From: Pontederia crassipes
Taxonomy: Eukaryota > Streptophyta > Magnoliopsida > Commelinales > Pontederiaceae
Direction: 5' to 3'
Assembly: GCA_030549335.1 (NCBI GenBank)
Contig: JAUKPH010000017.1
Span: forward strand, 4,767,001-4,831,000
Length of the DNA stretch: 64,000 nt
Position numbers and translations under genes: made by a program. Below, piece after piece: positions 1 to 11,212 of this stretch; the stretch's first letter is position 1; every line of letters begins with the position of its first letter. The notes under the pieces are model-generated. The model did no database searches. It worked only from the letters and a program-made list of their open reading frames with translations, and was not told the DNA's origin.

Positions 1-853
1 TAATTTTTTCCTCATTTAGTTATAAATTGTAGATTTATAAATTTTAATCATTGAAATTATCACGATCTCATAGTTAAGTCCATCCATTAAATTGCATTAA
101 AAATTTTATTAAAATATTTCTTATTATTATTTACCAAATGTCAATCTTACCCTTACTCCTTTAGTAAAGAATAAATTGGAAAGAAAATAAAAATATTTCC
201 ATGGGTATAATGTAGTGCATAAATATGATTGTTAGAAAATTCTTTTATCCATATTGATTGTTTTTATTTTTTAAATTCGTTTATTTTAATAAGAAGCTAA
301 GGGCAAAAATCATATTTTATAATTATTAAAAGGTCAAAAGAATTTTTGATGAGAAAGGTAATAGAAGGATCTAAGAGGAGTTCATAAACTAAAATTTATA
401 AATTTTAAATTTAATATTAGATGTGAAAAATGGGGTTCTATCAAATTCGAGCTGGGCATAAATATTAGATGTAGAAGTAAGGTTGGGTTCCAAATGTTTT
501 TTGTGAAGTCGTATTAACGATGCGACTTCTAATCATGTTTTCAACGCAATAGCCTATGAAACCCTATCTACAGTGTATGTATGTTGGACAAGAGTGCATG
601 TATATTTGATGAAAATTATTGATATAAGGATCCCATGTACCCCAAGTTAATAGAAAAATCAACTACCAATAGTTTCAAACTTCAACACAAATTATGAACT
701 TTTTCTAATCACCGGTTTCTCGTGTCGCCTTGGACTACATGCGAACATCATTTGGGATGTTATGTAATGTCGTGGTTTGCGAGAGATTCGATCTCCGTCG
801 GCCATTGCGCCTTGGGATGCTTAAAAATAAAAAAGAGAAAATGAGAGTAAAAA
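1..853. other. AT-rich intergenic DNA
   Basis: No gene is recognisable. Open frames here are short and have no family features. The stretch leads up to the first fold-back element. Confidence 0.5.
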
Positions 854-1643
854 TTAGGAGTGCTCTTAATGTCACCGCTCTAATACTTAATATCACTTCG
901 CATTTCCCACGTATCCTTTTATTTTTATTAATAGTCTCTCAAGTCTCAACTTACTTCTTCTATTGCGCCCTTTCATTTTCTACTTTTCATCAAACTAATT
1001 AATATTATTATTAACTTTCCTTTCTCCACTTTCTCTCTTTTTTAGATTAGTGCTTTTATTTTTTTATGATAAAAATATAATACTTATATAATATGAGATA
1101 TGATATAAAGGGAACACATATTAATTTAATGTAATATTGTAATATACATATAAATTAGTTTTCCAAAATATAAGATAAATGAGTTCTAAAAAATTGGAAA
1201 AATGACACAAAGACTTATTAAATAATCAGATTATATAATTATTTCTATAAAAAAAAATTTAATTTTGTCTGTAGTACTTTATTTTCACTTACACTATTTT
1301 TTATTTCCATTTTATTTCATAAATTTTTTCTAATACTTTACATATTTGATGCAATTTTGGTCTGACATATTAATTAAATTTATATGCATGTATCATATCT
1401 TATATTGTATAAGTATAATATTTTATCATAAAAATAAAAGCACTAATCTGAAAAAGAGAGAAAGTGAAGAAAGGAAAGTTAATAATAATATTAATTAATT
1501 TAAATAAGTTTGGTAAAAAGTGGAAGATGAAAGGGCACAAGGAAAGAAGTGAAGTTGAGAGAATATTAATGAAAGTAAGAGGATAAAGTGAGAAATGTGG
1601 AGTTGCATTAAGTGTTAGAGAAGTGACATTAAGAACATCCTAA
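854..1643. mobile_element. Fold-back (long-TIR) MITE-like element 1
   Basis: Two inverted arms of about 250 bp (roughly 854-1105 and 1390-1643) match when one is reverse-complemented. The outer ends read TTAGGAGTGCTCTTAATGTC on the left and the inverse of this with a few changes on the right. The arms share, in the same order, an AACTTTCCTTTCT block, a CACTTTCTCTC block and a GATTAGTGCTTTTATTTTT block. The central spacer is about 285 bp of AT-rich DNA. There is no transposase frame, so it is non-autonomous. The superfamily is unclear because no convincing target duplication is visible. Confidence 0.75.
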
Positions 1644-1649
1644 ATCATG

Positions 1650-2966
1650 ATCATTCAATTTAGAGGTCATTTTCAATAACGTCATCCAACTTTACTTTGT
1701 AATATCACGATCATCGAACTTTAAAAACATTTCAGCCAAGGTCATCACGACCAGTTATAGCCAATAAATCAGTAAATCGATGACGTGGATGTTTACGTAG
1801 CATCACGCCAGTGTTTTCTCTCTCCTCCACATCGGATTTAAAAAAAATAAAAATTATCGCATCATCATTTTTCTCTCTATTCCGTTCAAATTTAATTTTA
1901 TATCTACGTGATCATCTAACTTTTCAAAACTTTGAGACAACGACATTCAACTTTGCAAATTTTTAGTCGCAATCATCATTAAAAATTTAAAATAAAAAAA
2001 TAAAAAATAAAAATTTGAAGACACTTAAACTGACTCAATATATTTTTTTGACACGACCCATTTGGTCGAGTCGCCCAAACTTTTTATGTGTATTAAATAT
2101 ACAATATTATGATAATTAATCATTTTAATTAAGGAAATAAAAAACACATCGATTATATTTTTTGCACTAAAATTTAAAATAAAAAATATATAATTAGAAA
2201 ATAAATATACTTTTTTCGTGCGATATTTCATCGGGGTCGAGTCAAATCGTAATGACTCGTCTAGCGGGGTGATGGGAATGACCTGGCATTCAACGGGTTG
2301 TTAAGCCAAATTATTAATTGTCATAATATTAAAAATTTAAATTATTAATTATCATAATATTATATAAAAAATCGTGTTTGACTCAACAACCCGTTGAAGG
2401 TTGGGCCGTACCTAGCACCCCATTGGACGGGCGATTACAATTTGACTCGGTATTATATAAAAATATCATAATATAATATAAAAATTATTAATCAATTTAT
2501 TATTTTCCTAATTTTTATTTCCATAATTAAAAAATATTAATTATTATAATATTATATATTTAATACACATAAAAAATTTGTATGGCTCGATCCGAATGGA
2601 TCATGCTAAAAAATATACCGAGTCAGTCTAGGTGCCTACAAATTTTTATTTTTTATATTTATTATTTATTATGAAAATTTGAAAAGTTGAATAATTTTGT
2701 CTGAGAGTTTTGAAAAGTTGGATGACCATGTAGATACAAAATTAAGTTTGGATAGAAACAAAGAAAAAATATTAATGTAGTAATTTTTATTTTTTTTAAT
2801 CTGACATGAAGGAGAGAGAAAATACTGACGTGCTCTATGTCAGCGATTTACTGATTTATTAGTTATAATCAGTCGCAATGACCTTGGTTGAAATATTTTT
2901 AAAATTTGATGATCACGATGTTACAAAATGAAGTTAGATGATGTAATGCCCTCTAAATTGGATGAT
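1650..2966. mobile_element. Fold-back (long-TIR) element 2, ~1.3 kb
   Basis: A second, unrelated inverted repeat begins 6 bp after the first. The left terminus ATCATTCAATTTAGAGG is mirrored at 2950-2966. Arms of up to about 650 bp continue almost to the centre near 2320: blocks around a CGACCCATTTGGTCGAGTCG motif (2046-2075), a TTTTTATGTGTATTAAATA block (2080-2100) and a CAACGGGTTGTTAA block (2291) each have an inverted partner in 2370-2640. There is no coding capacity. Long TIRs of this kind are typical of non-autonomous Mutator-like elements, but no 9-bp target duplication could be fixed. Confidence 0.75.
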
Positions 2967-3204
2967 TAAAATTTACTCAAGAAGAGGAGGATTTTGTATA
3001 GAAAAGAGGATGTTTTGTACGGGGGAAACATAAGACATATAGAGATTTATTCATATACTTTTTAGTCTAATTTCAATTGAGACTCAATTAATTCAAGTTC
3101 AAACTCAGTTTCTTTGTTTAATTTAGATTCCAAGGAAGTCCTAAAAGGATAGTTGAATTTAAATTTTTATCTTAATGTCAATCTCATCCAATTTTTTTGT
3201 TTAT

Positions 3205-3535
3205 ATTATTTTAAATCCATAACCTTTCCCCCGATGGAACCTTATTTCCGAGATAAAATACTAAATTATTATTATTTATTTTAGAAAGTCTGAAATAATA
3301 TATTATATTATTTTTGTTTCTATTATTTTAAATCCATAGCCTTTCCCCAATAAAACCTTATTTCCGAGATAAATTAATATTTTTTATTTTATAAATTCTA
3401 AAATAATATATATATTTTTCTATTCTTTTAAATCCACAGCCTTTCCACAATAAAACCTTATTTCCGAGATAAATTAATAAAATATTAATTATTATTTCAT
3501 AAATTCCGAAATAATATATTAAATATTATTTATTT
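3205..3535. repeat. Tandem repeat, three ~100-116 bp units
   Basis: A unit with AAATCCATAGCCTTTCC, then AAAACCTTATTTCCGAGATA and an AT-rich tail with GAAATAATATATT occurs at about 3213, 3330 and 3430. The copies differ by scattered substitutions and small indels. No coding potential is seen. Confidence 0.75.
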
Positions 3536-4830
3536 ACTTCTTTGAAAATTTTAGTCAGCCATGCATGGATGTCATCACCAGCAAATTAAATGACTCCGGT
3601 GATTAAGATACATCATCTTATTTTGATAAGGAGAATATCATTCTGCTGTTTCACATTAATTGCTAATAATTTTAAACACCGAAATTCGAGTGAATAAAAA
3701 AAAAAAGGAACACTCTGGAATACATTAATAAACGAGTTGATCGTTTGAAGTTGCACATAAACAAATCATTGTAAAATAACATTTATTGTTTCTTACCTTT
3801 TCTGTTCAGAATTTGATTGCTCAAAACTGTACTTAACCATGCATGAGCTTATTCAGAGCTAGTAGCATCCCTTTCTCAATCAATAGGGAGCATCCACAAC
3901 TTCATATGATGGTGATCTACAGTAAGAAAAATTCATTCTCTTCTGTTTGATTACTGTTTGACACCATGCATATTCATGATTGATTATTATTGGAGTGGCA
4001 ACCTGCTTTAGGTTAATAATCTAAGATGCAGCCCTTGTTTGGTGATGGAAATGTTTCTCTGCAGACACATTCCATCTATCACCATGTAGGAAAACATGTT
4101 TCCCAATTAAAGCTAATTTGCCTTCCTCTTTTTGTTTGTGTTCTCAATCATATTTACTCATATAATTAAACAAGTGCATGCAGGTTGATATGCAGATAAA
4201 AAAAGGAAAAAAAGCTGGTGGTGGTGTTGTTATTTTATTATGATAGTACTGCAAGAAAAATTACAGAAACTTTTTAATCAGAATGTGATTTCACATGTTA
4301 GTTTGCAATTAAATTTACTGAAATGCTATACAAGGAATATGAACAATCCAATCCGTATAGTTAGTTTCATTGTTTACCACTTTGATCTTGTGATAAGTTT
4401 TACATACAGCCGAAGGTTCAATTTTCTTTTTTTTTTCTCTTTCAATTATATATATAATAACTATACTGCACATTTATATATTATTATATATGCAATACTT
4501 TTAGTGACCCACTGACCGTATTTTTTGATTAATAATAGTAATCATTTATGCATTCAGAATAATTAAATTTATACCATGTGACATTTTAAGCAGGTCTACT
4601 ATTCAGAATGTACATCAGATTAGTTTGGATTTGACATTGGATGGCGACTTTATCTCGTAATTTTTATAAATGGATAGTGAATTATAAAAATGTTTAATTA
4701 TATATATAAAAAAAGAATAATATGAACTATTAGACTAATCCGGAATGGTGCAAAATTAGGTCCTCAATCAATTATGGATCACTTCTCTTTGTTGATAATT
4801 AAGTATTTGAAAGGAAAAGCAAATCATCAT
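3536..4830. other. Intergenic DNA without recognisable gene
   Basis: AT-rich sequence with only short open frames (largest about 90 codons at 4240-4515, low complexity and not recognised). No transposon termini were found. Confidence 0.4.
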
Positions 4831-5215
4831 AGTCGATGCCACTTCCAATTTCGCGGCCCCGACCGTTGGATCGTCTGCGAACGGCAGATTGATGCCCACC
4901 TGTCCGGTCGTCTCGTTGTGCCGTCTTCCCGGGGGCACCCACTCAACGTAGCAGACGACGCCGACGCCGACCACTTGATGACGGTCACGTGTCGCCAGAC
5001 CGCGACAAAATCAAAGACGGAGGAGTATTTAAATAATTCGATAAATAGTAACAAATGAAACCGAGCGGGTTAAAATATCGGGATTCGGGAAGCAAGACAG
5101 GTGGCCGTTGCCTACTCTATGACACGTGTCGTCATTTCACTGTTTGTCTGTTTCACTACGAAGATCCGTACAGGCCGTGGCACGTAACCGCACTCGCGTT
5201 TTAACTTGCCGTCAA
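4830..5215. promoter_or_regulatory. GC-rich island with two CACGTG G-boxes
   Basis: A roughly 380-bp patch is much more GC- and CpG-rich than the AT-rich surroundings. It contains CACGTG at 4986-4991 and at 5123-5128, the second within GACACGTGTC, which resembles an ABRE/G-box bound by bZIP or bHLH factors. Open frames on both strands overlap one another and show no domain. It could be a promoter remnant or a decayed gene fragment. No adjacent coding sequence supports an active promoter. Confidence 0.3.
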
Positions 5216-6170
5216 TTTTATGTATATGGAATTTGCCATTAATTAAATATATATATATTAAGTAAAATTTCGAATACAGATATATACATTTTTTTAAAAA
5301 AAATTATTAACAATCTTATTATGAATATAAAGTATCAGATATAGAATAATTTTAATATATATTAATTATAGGATCGTAAAGAGAAAAAAAAGTGTCTTTA
5401 AAATAAGATGTCATTTGACAACGAGAACTGAAGTTTCGAGAGCGTTTCATAAGAGATTAAGGGATGAAATAATAACTTTATTCTTATTTTTACAATCAAA
5501 TATCCTAAGAATAATTTATTCTAATCAAACTTTCAACTTTTAAAATCATCTTGGAATTTGCAAAAATCATTTTATTTTGTTCCTAAAATAGGAACATAAT
5601 GTTCTTGCAAACGACAAACCAAATTTTTTGTTCACAATTTTTTATTTTATTTCATATTAATAATTGCACATAATTAATTATATTTTATATTTATTAAATA
5701 TTTTACAAAAATACACTATAAATAAATTATACTTAAATATAACTTCTTAAATGTTAACAATGAAAATATTAATTCGTGATTAAATTATTATTTAACTAAT
5801 ATAAAATATTACTTATTTATATAATATTTTCTCAAATAAAATAAATTAGACCAATTAATTTAAAAAAATGCATCTTTTAATAACTAAAATTATTTTATTA
5901 ATAGTCTTTATTGTTTTATTTAAAAATTATCCTATTTATTAAACTAAAATTATTTTATTATTAGTCTTTTAATAAAATTGTTTAATAAAATGTGTAACTA
6001 CATGCACTAAATTTATTATTTTTACTTTTTCTTTTGTTCTGGGTTTGTCCAAACACTGTTTTTCTTTTTTTGATTGAAAACATTTTCACTTGTGTTCCTC
6101 TCGCAAGAATAAAAAGAGAATGCCCTTTTTAATTCTTATTAGTCTTATTCTAATACCAAACACTCCTCGT
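5216..6170. other. AT-rich intergenic DNA
   Basis: No gene is seen. It contains runs of A/T and short internal duplications, for example the ACTAAAATTATTTTATTA block near 5884 and again near 5942. Confidence 0.4.
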
Positions 6171-6171
6171 T

Positions 6172-6570
6172 GTGTTTAGATATAGTAGAATTTTATGATG
6201 AGAAATGAGGTAGTTAATGTGATACAAAAAAGTAAATGTGATGAATAAATTTTTTGTGAGTTTTGAAATAATAATTGATATTATAAATATAAAATATAAT
6301 ATTATTAATAAATAAAAATAAAAGTAAAAATAAAGAATTTTGTTATCGTTAAAAAATAATTTATTTATATTAAAAAAATCTGGTTTTTAATAATTATATG
6401 TAGTAAAACATTAACTTTTTTAATAAAATAATAAGTAAGAAATAATATTATATTAATATATTAGAAAAAAAATAATTTATACTTAATAAATAAATTATTT
6501 TATAAGAAAGAAAAAAAAGAATAAACAAAAATAAAAAATGTCAGACATGACAATAAAAAAGAAGAAATGC
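6172..6570 (+). repeat. AT-rich dispersed repeat, copy 1
   Basis: Starting near TGTGTTTAGATATAGTAGAA, this stretch resembles 58465-58880 in the same orientation and order: a TAGTAGAATTT block, a GATGAATAAATTTTTTGTGAG-like block, a stretch around TAATATTATATTAAT, then A-rich DNA ending in a tract rich in AGAAAAAAAA. No coding potential is seen. Probably an old MITE or retroelement fragment of unknown family. Confidence 0.5.
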
Positions 6571-7504
6571 TAGAATATTTGATTCATTTTGGTGGAATCA
6601 AGTAAAAAGGGTCACGTGACTCTTTTTTCGAAGATAAATGAGATTTCATATTCAATTTTATCCAATCTCACATTATTTAACGGAATCAATAGAAATCAGG
6701 ATTCCAATTGCCAAATACCCCTGATGGAATAGGGTCGCGGCTTCAGTAGTATGCATAAGTTTCCAAATTGGAGTCGTTACTGTCAATTTAATTTTTCATT
6801 TCCTTTGGAGTTGAACTGATTACAAAGTCTTGTATGCCTTCTCTTCTTTCAATAAAAAATTGGATATATCCTTTCAATTCTATCAGTTAAAATATAATAT
6901 TTTATAATAACTTTTTGGTATAATATTTTTGCTTATTTTAATTGTATTTTATTTTTATTTACTCGCAAATAATAATTGAATTACATTATTTTGTCTTTTA
7001 TTATCATAATTCATTTGTGTTTCATTATTTTTTAATGTTATGTGATTATATCATTTATAATACATCTGTTTTTATGCAATTAATATTATTATTGGGCATC
7101 ATTTATATTACTCAATTATGTTAATACTCTTTATACATGAGAAGTAATTTTAACACATTTACTATACACGAACATATTTTGTTTTCTTGTTATGTTTAAT
7201 TATTTTAAATTTATTATATTAGTTTTAAATTTAATAAAAACATTTTGTAGTTAATTATGTCATTAAAAACACTTCACGCTTTTTTTTACCTTCAATCAAT
7301 TTTTTAATGTTGAATTTTTTTTATTATTGAATTATGACTATAATTTAGAATCAAACATTTTGTAACTTCAATAGATTTTAATTAGAAAATAAAAGTATTA
7401 ATTATTTTATCATGATATGTTTTAAATTGTGAACCCACCCATATTTTTTTCCTGACTCCACCACTACTCCATATGGCTGACAAAAAAACTTACTATTAAT
7501 TTTG

Positions 7505-7505
<1 letters not shown>
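6571..7505. other. AT-rich intergenic DNA
   Basis: No recognisable gene or element. The 60-codon frame at 6942-7124 is low-complexity and unlikely to be coding. Confidence 0.4.

Positions 7506-7554
<49 letters not shown>
7506..7554. repeat. (TTA)n microsatellite
   Basis: About 16 perfect ATT/TTA units. Confidence 0.95.
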
Positions 7555-7662
7555 GGGTCGACGACTCATTTTCTATAATATAAGGTAAATCTATCAGTTT
7601 ATTATAAAAAAAATTTTACTATGTAATAAGGTGATTTATTTTTTTAAAATATGTGTTGCAAC

Positions 7663-7879
<217 letters not shown>

Positions 7880-8206
7880 TAACAATAAAATGTAATTTTT
7901 ATTTGTACAACTCTATGCAATTTGAGTTAGCTAAATCGATACATGCATTTAAGTAATAGATATCTAATATTTATAAGGGCATTTCGAGATAATGCACTTT
8001 TATTCCTATTTAGACGTGTGAAAAATTAAATCGATAAACTTAGCCTCCATTTAATTAGCTAAAAATTTATATATTAATAAGTAAATGTTTTTTTAACTGA
8101 TGTATAATTCTTTTATTTTTTTATGCTCTTGGATTAGTTCCACGTGCATAAGTCACAGAAGAGATGCATATATGAAAACATGTCATTCATGAAGTATGTC
8201 ACGTTT

Positions 8207-8395
8207 TGATAAAATCGTACGGACCGAAGTTCAGAACGAATAATATCACACGCTGATCAAGAATGTTATATATGATATCAGAGTCACTTCGTGCGAGCCT
8301 TTGTACATGGTAGAATGTGATTTGAGAAAATCATGTAGGCCGAGATTCAGAGCAAATAATATCGTAAGTTGATCAGGAATATTACAAAGATTCCT
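8207..8395. repeat. Tandem ~116-bp repeat with TATCAGAGT between copies
   Basis: Two diverged copies start at AAAATCGTACGGACCGAAG (8211) and AAAATCATGTAGGCCGAGA (8327). Both continue through a CAGA-CAAATAATATC block to a GCTGATCA/GTTGATCA block. Between them lies GATATCAGAGTCAC, which resembles the tRNA-Met primer site of plant LTR retrotransposons, so this may be an LTR-edge remnant. No gene is present. Confidence 0.5.
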
Positions 8396-9240
8396 TAAAC
8401 GTATATTTTTTTTTTATCCACCGAGTGCGGCATGTCGGTGGCCATTATATATTTCCACTAGCTATTAACAAATATTAACTTTTCCATTTTGTTTCATAAC
8501 GCGTTAATGTTTTATTTTTAAAATACAAAGTAGATATATTTCCTTCTGAATTAATTAATTAATTATTAGTGATATATTTGCAAGAAAAAAACATGTAAAT
8601 TCATGGGATTAATTTATAAGATTAATAGTCTCTTTCAACTTTATTATGATCAATTGCCACTTGTAGAAGAACCATGCCACTGCACCTCAAATCAATTAAG
8701 AAATAAAAAAAAGAAAAGAAAAGAAAAGCATGATGGTCAGGAGAGATATTAGTGGGATTATATAGAACTAATAATAATAGCATAAAAATCCAACGCGTAA
8801 TTTTTTTTTAAAGTCTCATCTGATTAATTCGATATTTACATACAAATTCGAATGCGAAATTATTAACATCCAATGTTTTCAAGATACGATTCTGTTATTC
8901 CATTGTGACAACCATAGTTTGAAATTTAGTCGCAATTGTCGAGCAAATTCATCTTAATTTCGACGTGGCATGATCAATGGCCTGACAAGTGGTAAGCCGG
9001 CAGTGATGAATCGAATGGCCATCACAAACTGACCACAAATATAGAATCATAACACGTAAACGAGTCATCTCCAACATATTACTTAAATTGATCATAGAAC
9101 ATGACGGCACGAACACATGATGTCCAATTCCTTTCTTCTTCAACATATGGGCATCTCTATAATGCTGTAATAATTGGGAAAGCGATGTTGATGGCGAATA
9201 TAAAGGTTTTTTATGGGTGGTTTGATTAATTTATTTGTGA
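8396..9240. other. Intergenic DNA without recognisable gene
   Basis: AT-rich. The short minus-strand frames at 8949-9367 have no recognisable domain. Confidence 0.4.
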
Positions 9241-9309
9241 ACCCTACGGGGGAAAAATGGAAGGAGAATTCATCTCTATAATTGGTGAATCCAACAAAAA
9301 TCATGTTTC

Positions 9310-9485
9310 TAATTTTATTTTGCACCGATATTTTTTTAAACGGAAGTTTCGATGAATTTTTATCCAACGAAAATTTCGACTTTAAAAGTCATCATTACGG
9401 TGACTTTTCGTCGGAAAATACATTTCTCGATGATTTTTTTTAATTTCGGACGATTTCATCATAAATCCGTAAAATTCTTGCAGTG
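9310..9485 (-). mobile_element. CACTA-like terminal fragment
   Basis: Read on the minus strand the sequence begins CACTGCAAGAATTTTACGG (9485 downward) and continues with TTTCCGACGAAAAGTCACCG-like subterminal motifs, the style of CACTA element ends. No matching opposite terminus was found to the left, so it is probably a truncated end. CACTG instead of CACTA at the tip lowers certainty. Confidence 0.4.
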
Positions 9486-10580
9486 TAATTATTACAAACT
9501 CACTTTATTCTTCGATCTTTATTTCATTAAGACATAATTGCGCAATTTATAAACGGCAGCTAAAATATCAAGGGAGGTTGCATTAATTATGGAGTAGTTT
9601 TAGAAGCGGAAGCCTCTCATTTTAAAGTATAATTTCGTAAGCTTAAGATTCAAAAAAGATATTATATTTCAAAGAATGATAGTTTTAAGGGTAACAGTAA
9701 AACAGTTTTTTTTTTCTGCACCAACATAGTGTGCACGTACACTATATTGATTGCATGGTTTATGAAATTTATCATACAAATGAATTCGAGTATGAATTTT
9801 TAGTTGCTGGGAATTTAGGATGAGAGAGATTAATTGCACGTAGAAAAAAAAACACTTTTTTTTTAAAAAATACGAGATTCATCTACAAAAGAATTTAGAA
9901 GATCCCAAAATTTATATAGGCATTATTTTTATAGATGATTGTAACCAAACCAAGATTTTCCTTAGGTCGTCTTCACTTGTGAAGTTTGTGTCGAAATATA
10001 ATAAAAATAAATAAATGCATCCTTCAATTGAACTAATATCAACATCTCTAATTTTGAAACAAGTTTTTGTCTAACAAAATGATTAATATCTGTTAATTTT
10101 TATTTAATGAGATTTATTTCATAATTTATATATTATTTTTTTTTTTGAGTTGTCACTCTAATGTTTGGAGAGCGACCTCAATCGTTTAACTTAGGTGACG
10201 TTAAAAACTATGTACACTAAATACATATTAAAGTTTTGGCTCACGTTCGACTAATTTAATATAATCTCGAATAATATATGAAAGTTTTAATAAAAACTTT
10301 TTATATTTAAAAAAAATTGGAATTGGAAACTTTTACTTAAATGTTAACCAACTTTTCTGGTGTGATATTGAAACGAGTGGGAAGCGTTTGTTCTATTTGG
10401 TTTTGTCCGGTGCGGTAGACTATTCTTTCAACTTCCACCGTCCTTTTTTGCCTTCCCATTTTTAGTTTTTTCTTGAGCTCTGTCCCCTCCGGATAAGCTT
10501 ATGAAACAGTGCTCCTACCATCAGATCACAGTCGCACTCCCTGCGACAACGCTGCCATGCCCCCTCGACCTCGTCACGCC
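9486..10580. other. Intergenic DNA upstream of the AP2/ERF gene
   Basis: AT-rich to about 10370, then a transition to GC-rich sequence that looks like the proximal promoter of the following gene. No other gene is seen. Confidence 0.4.
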
Positions 10581-10588
10581 ACGGCCAC

Positions 10589-10594
10589 TATATA
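10589..10594 (+). promoter_or_regulatory. TATA box of the AP2/ERF gene
   Basis: CACTATATAGAGGG lies in GC-rich sequence about 155 bp before the chosen start codon. Transcription would be expected to start near 10620, giving a leader of about 125 nt that contains upstream ATGs. Confidence 0.6.
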
Positions 10595-10635
10595 GAGGGA
10601 TCGCCTGCGCAGCCTCCGGCACCAATCAGTCCAAG

Positions 10636-10665
10636 ATGATGGCACCGTTTTGGGATGCGCAGTAG
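10636..10665 (+). promoter_or_regulatory. Short upstream ORF in the AP2/ERF leader
   Basis: Two tandem ATGs open a nine-codon frame (MMAPFWDAQ, then TAG). With the TATA box at 10589 it should lie in the transcribed leader and could reduce translation of the main frame. Transcription start is inferred, not shown. Confidence 0.35.
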
Positions 10666-10747
10666 ATAGACGAAGTCTGCATGCGCCTGCGAGAGTGCAC
10701 AGGACAGACAAAGCTCTTCTTCCGCGCTTTTCGGGGCTTCAGGGGAG

Positions 10748-11212
10748 ATGGCGGAGGCAGCTTTGGCGCCGCCGGCGAAGAGGGCGGCGCGGGAGAGGCC
10801 CTACAGAGGCATCCGGATGAGGAAGTGGGGCAAGTGGGTGGCCGAGATCAGGGAGCCCAACAAGAGGACCAGGATCTGGCTCGGGTCCTACTCCTCCCCG
10901 GTCGCCGCCGCGAGGGCCTACGACACCGCCCTCTACTACCTCCGGGGCCGCGCCGCGCGGCTCAACTTCCCCGACGAGCTCTGCGTGGACGAGGCAGCCG
11001 GCGCCGTCGACGACGGCGCCATGACGGCGGCGCTGATCAGGAAGAAGGCCACCGAGGTGGGCGCGCGGGTGGACGCGCTGCAGATGAACGGGGTCGCTCG
11101 GCCAGCCGGAGCCGACGACGAGTGCTGCGTAGACGAGGGCCCGAAGTATAAGGGCCCGGACCTCAACGAAGAGCCAACTCCCGAGAGCTCCGACGAGGTC
11201 GCCAGCTGGTAG
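10748..11212 (+). CDS. AP2/ERF transcription factor, DREB A-5 (ERF group II) type, with EAR motif
   Basis: Intronless gene for a 154-residue nuclear DNA-binding protein. A single AP2 domain spans about residues 18-78, with [19 protein letters not shown] at its start and [12 protein letters not shown] at its end. Position 14 of the domain is Val and position 19 is Glu, the DREB signature rather than the ERF one. Close matches to the [21 protein letters not shown] block are known from the Arabidopsis ERF008-ERF011 group. Near the C-terminus DLNEEP fits the DLNxxP EAR repression motif, so a transcriptional repressor acting in stress or hormone responses is the family-based expectation. The start was chosen because it precedes the domain closely and has G at -3 and +4. 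Two upstream ATGs (10636 and 10681) lie between the TATA box and this start, the second in a frame that overlaps the gene. Third codon positions are strongly GC. Confidence 0.93.
   Translation: MAEAALAPPAKRAARERPYRGIRMRKWGKWVAEIREPNKRTRIWLGSYSSPVAAARAYDTALYYLRGRAARLNFPDELCVDEAAGAVDDGAMTAALIRKKATEVGARVDALQMNGVARPAGADDECCVDEGPKYKGPDLNEEPTPESSDEVASW

Noticed and set aside
4060..4115. Hairpin resembling a miRNA precursor near 4052-4095
   Set aside because: The GGTGATGGAAATGT and ACATTCCATCTATCACC arms pair only with a bulge of several bases and a short loop, too poor to support a miRNA call.
10681..11151. 156-codon Arg/Gly-rich frame overlapping the AP2/ERF gene
   Set aside because: It is a frame-shifted shadow of the GC-rich AP2 coding sequence with no domain; kept only as a possible overlapping upstream ORF.
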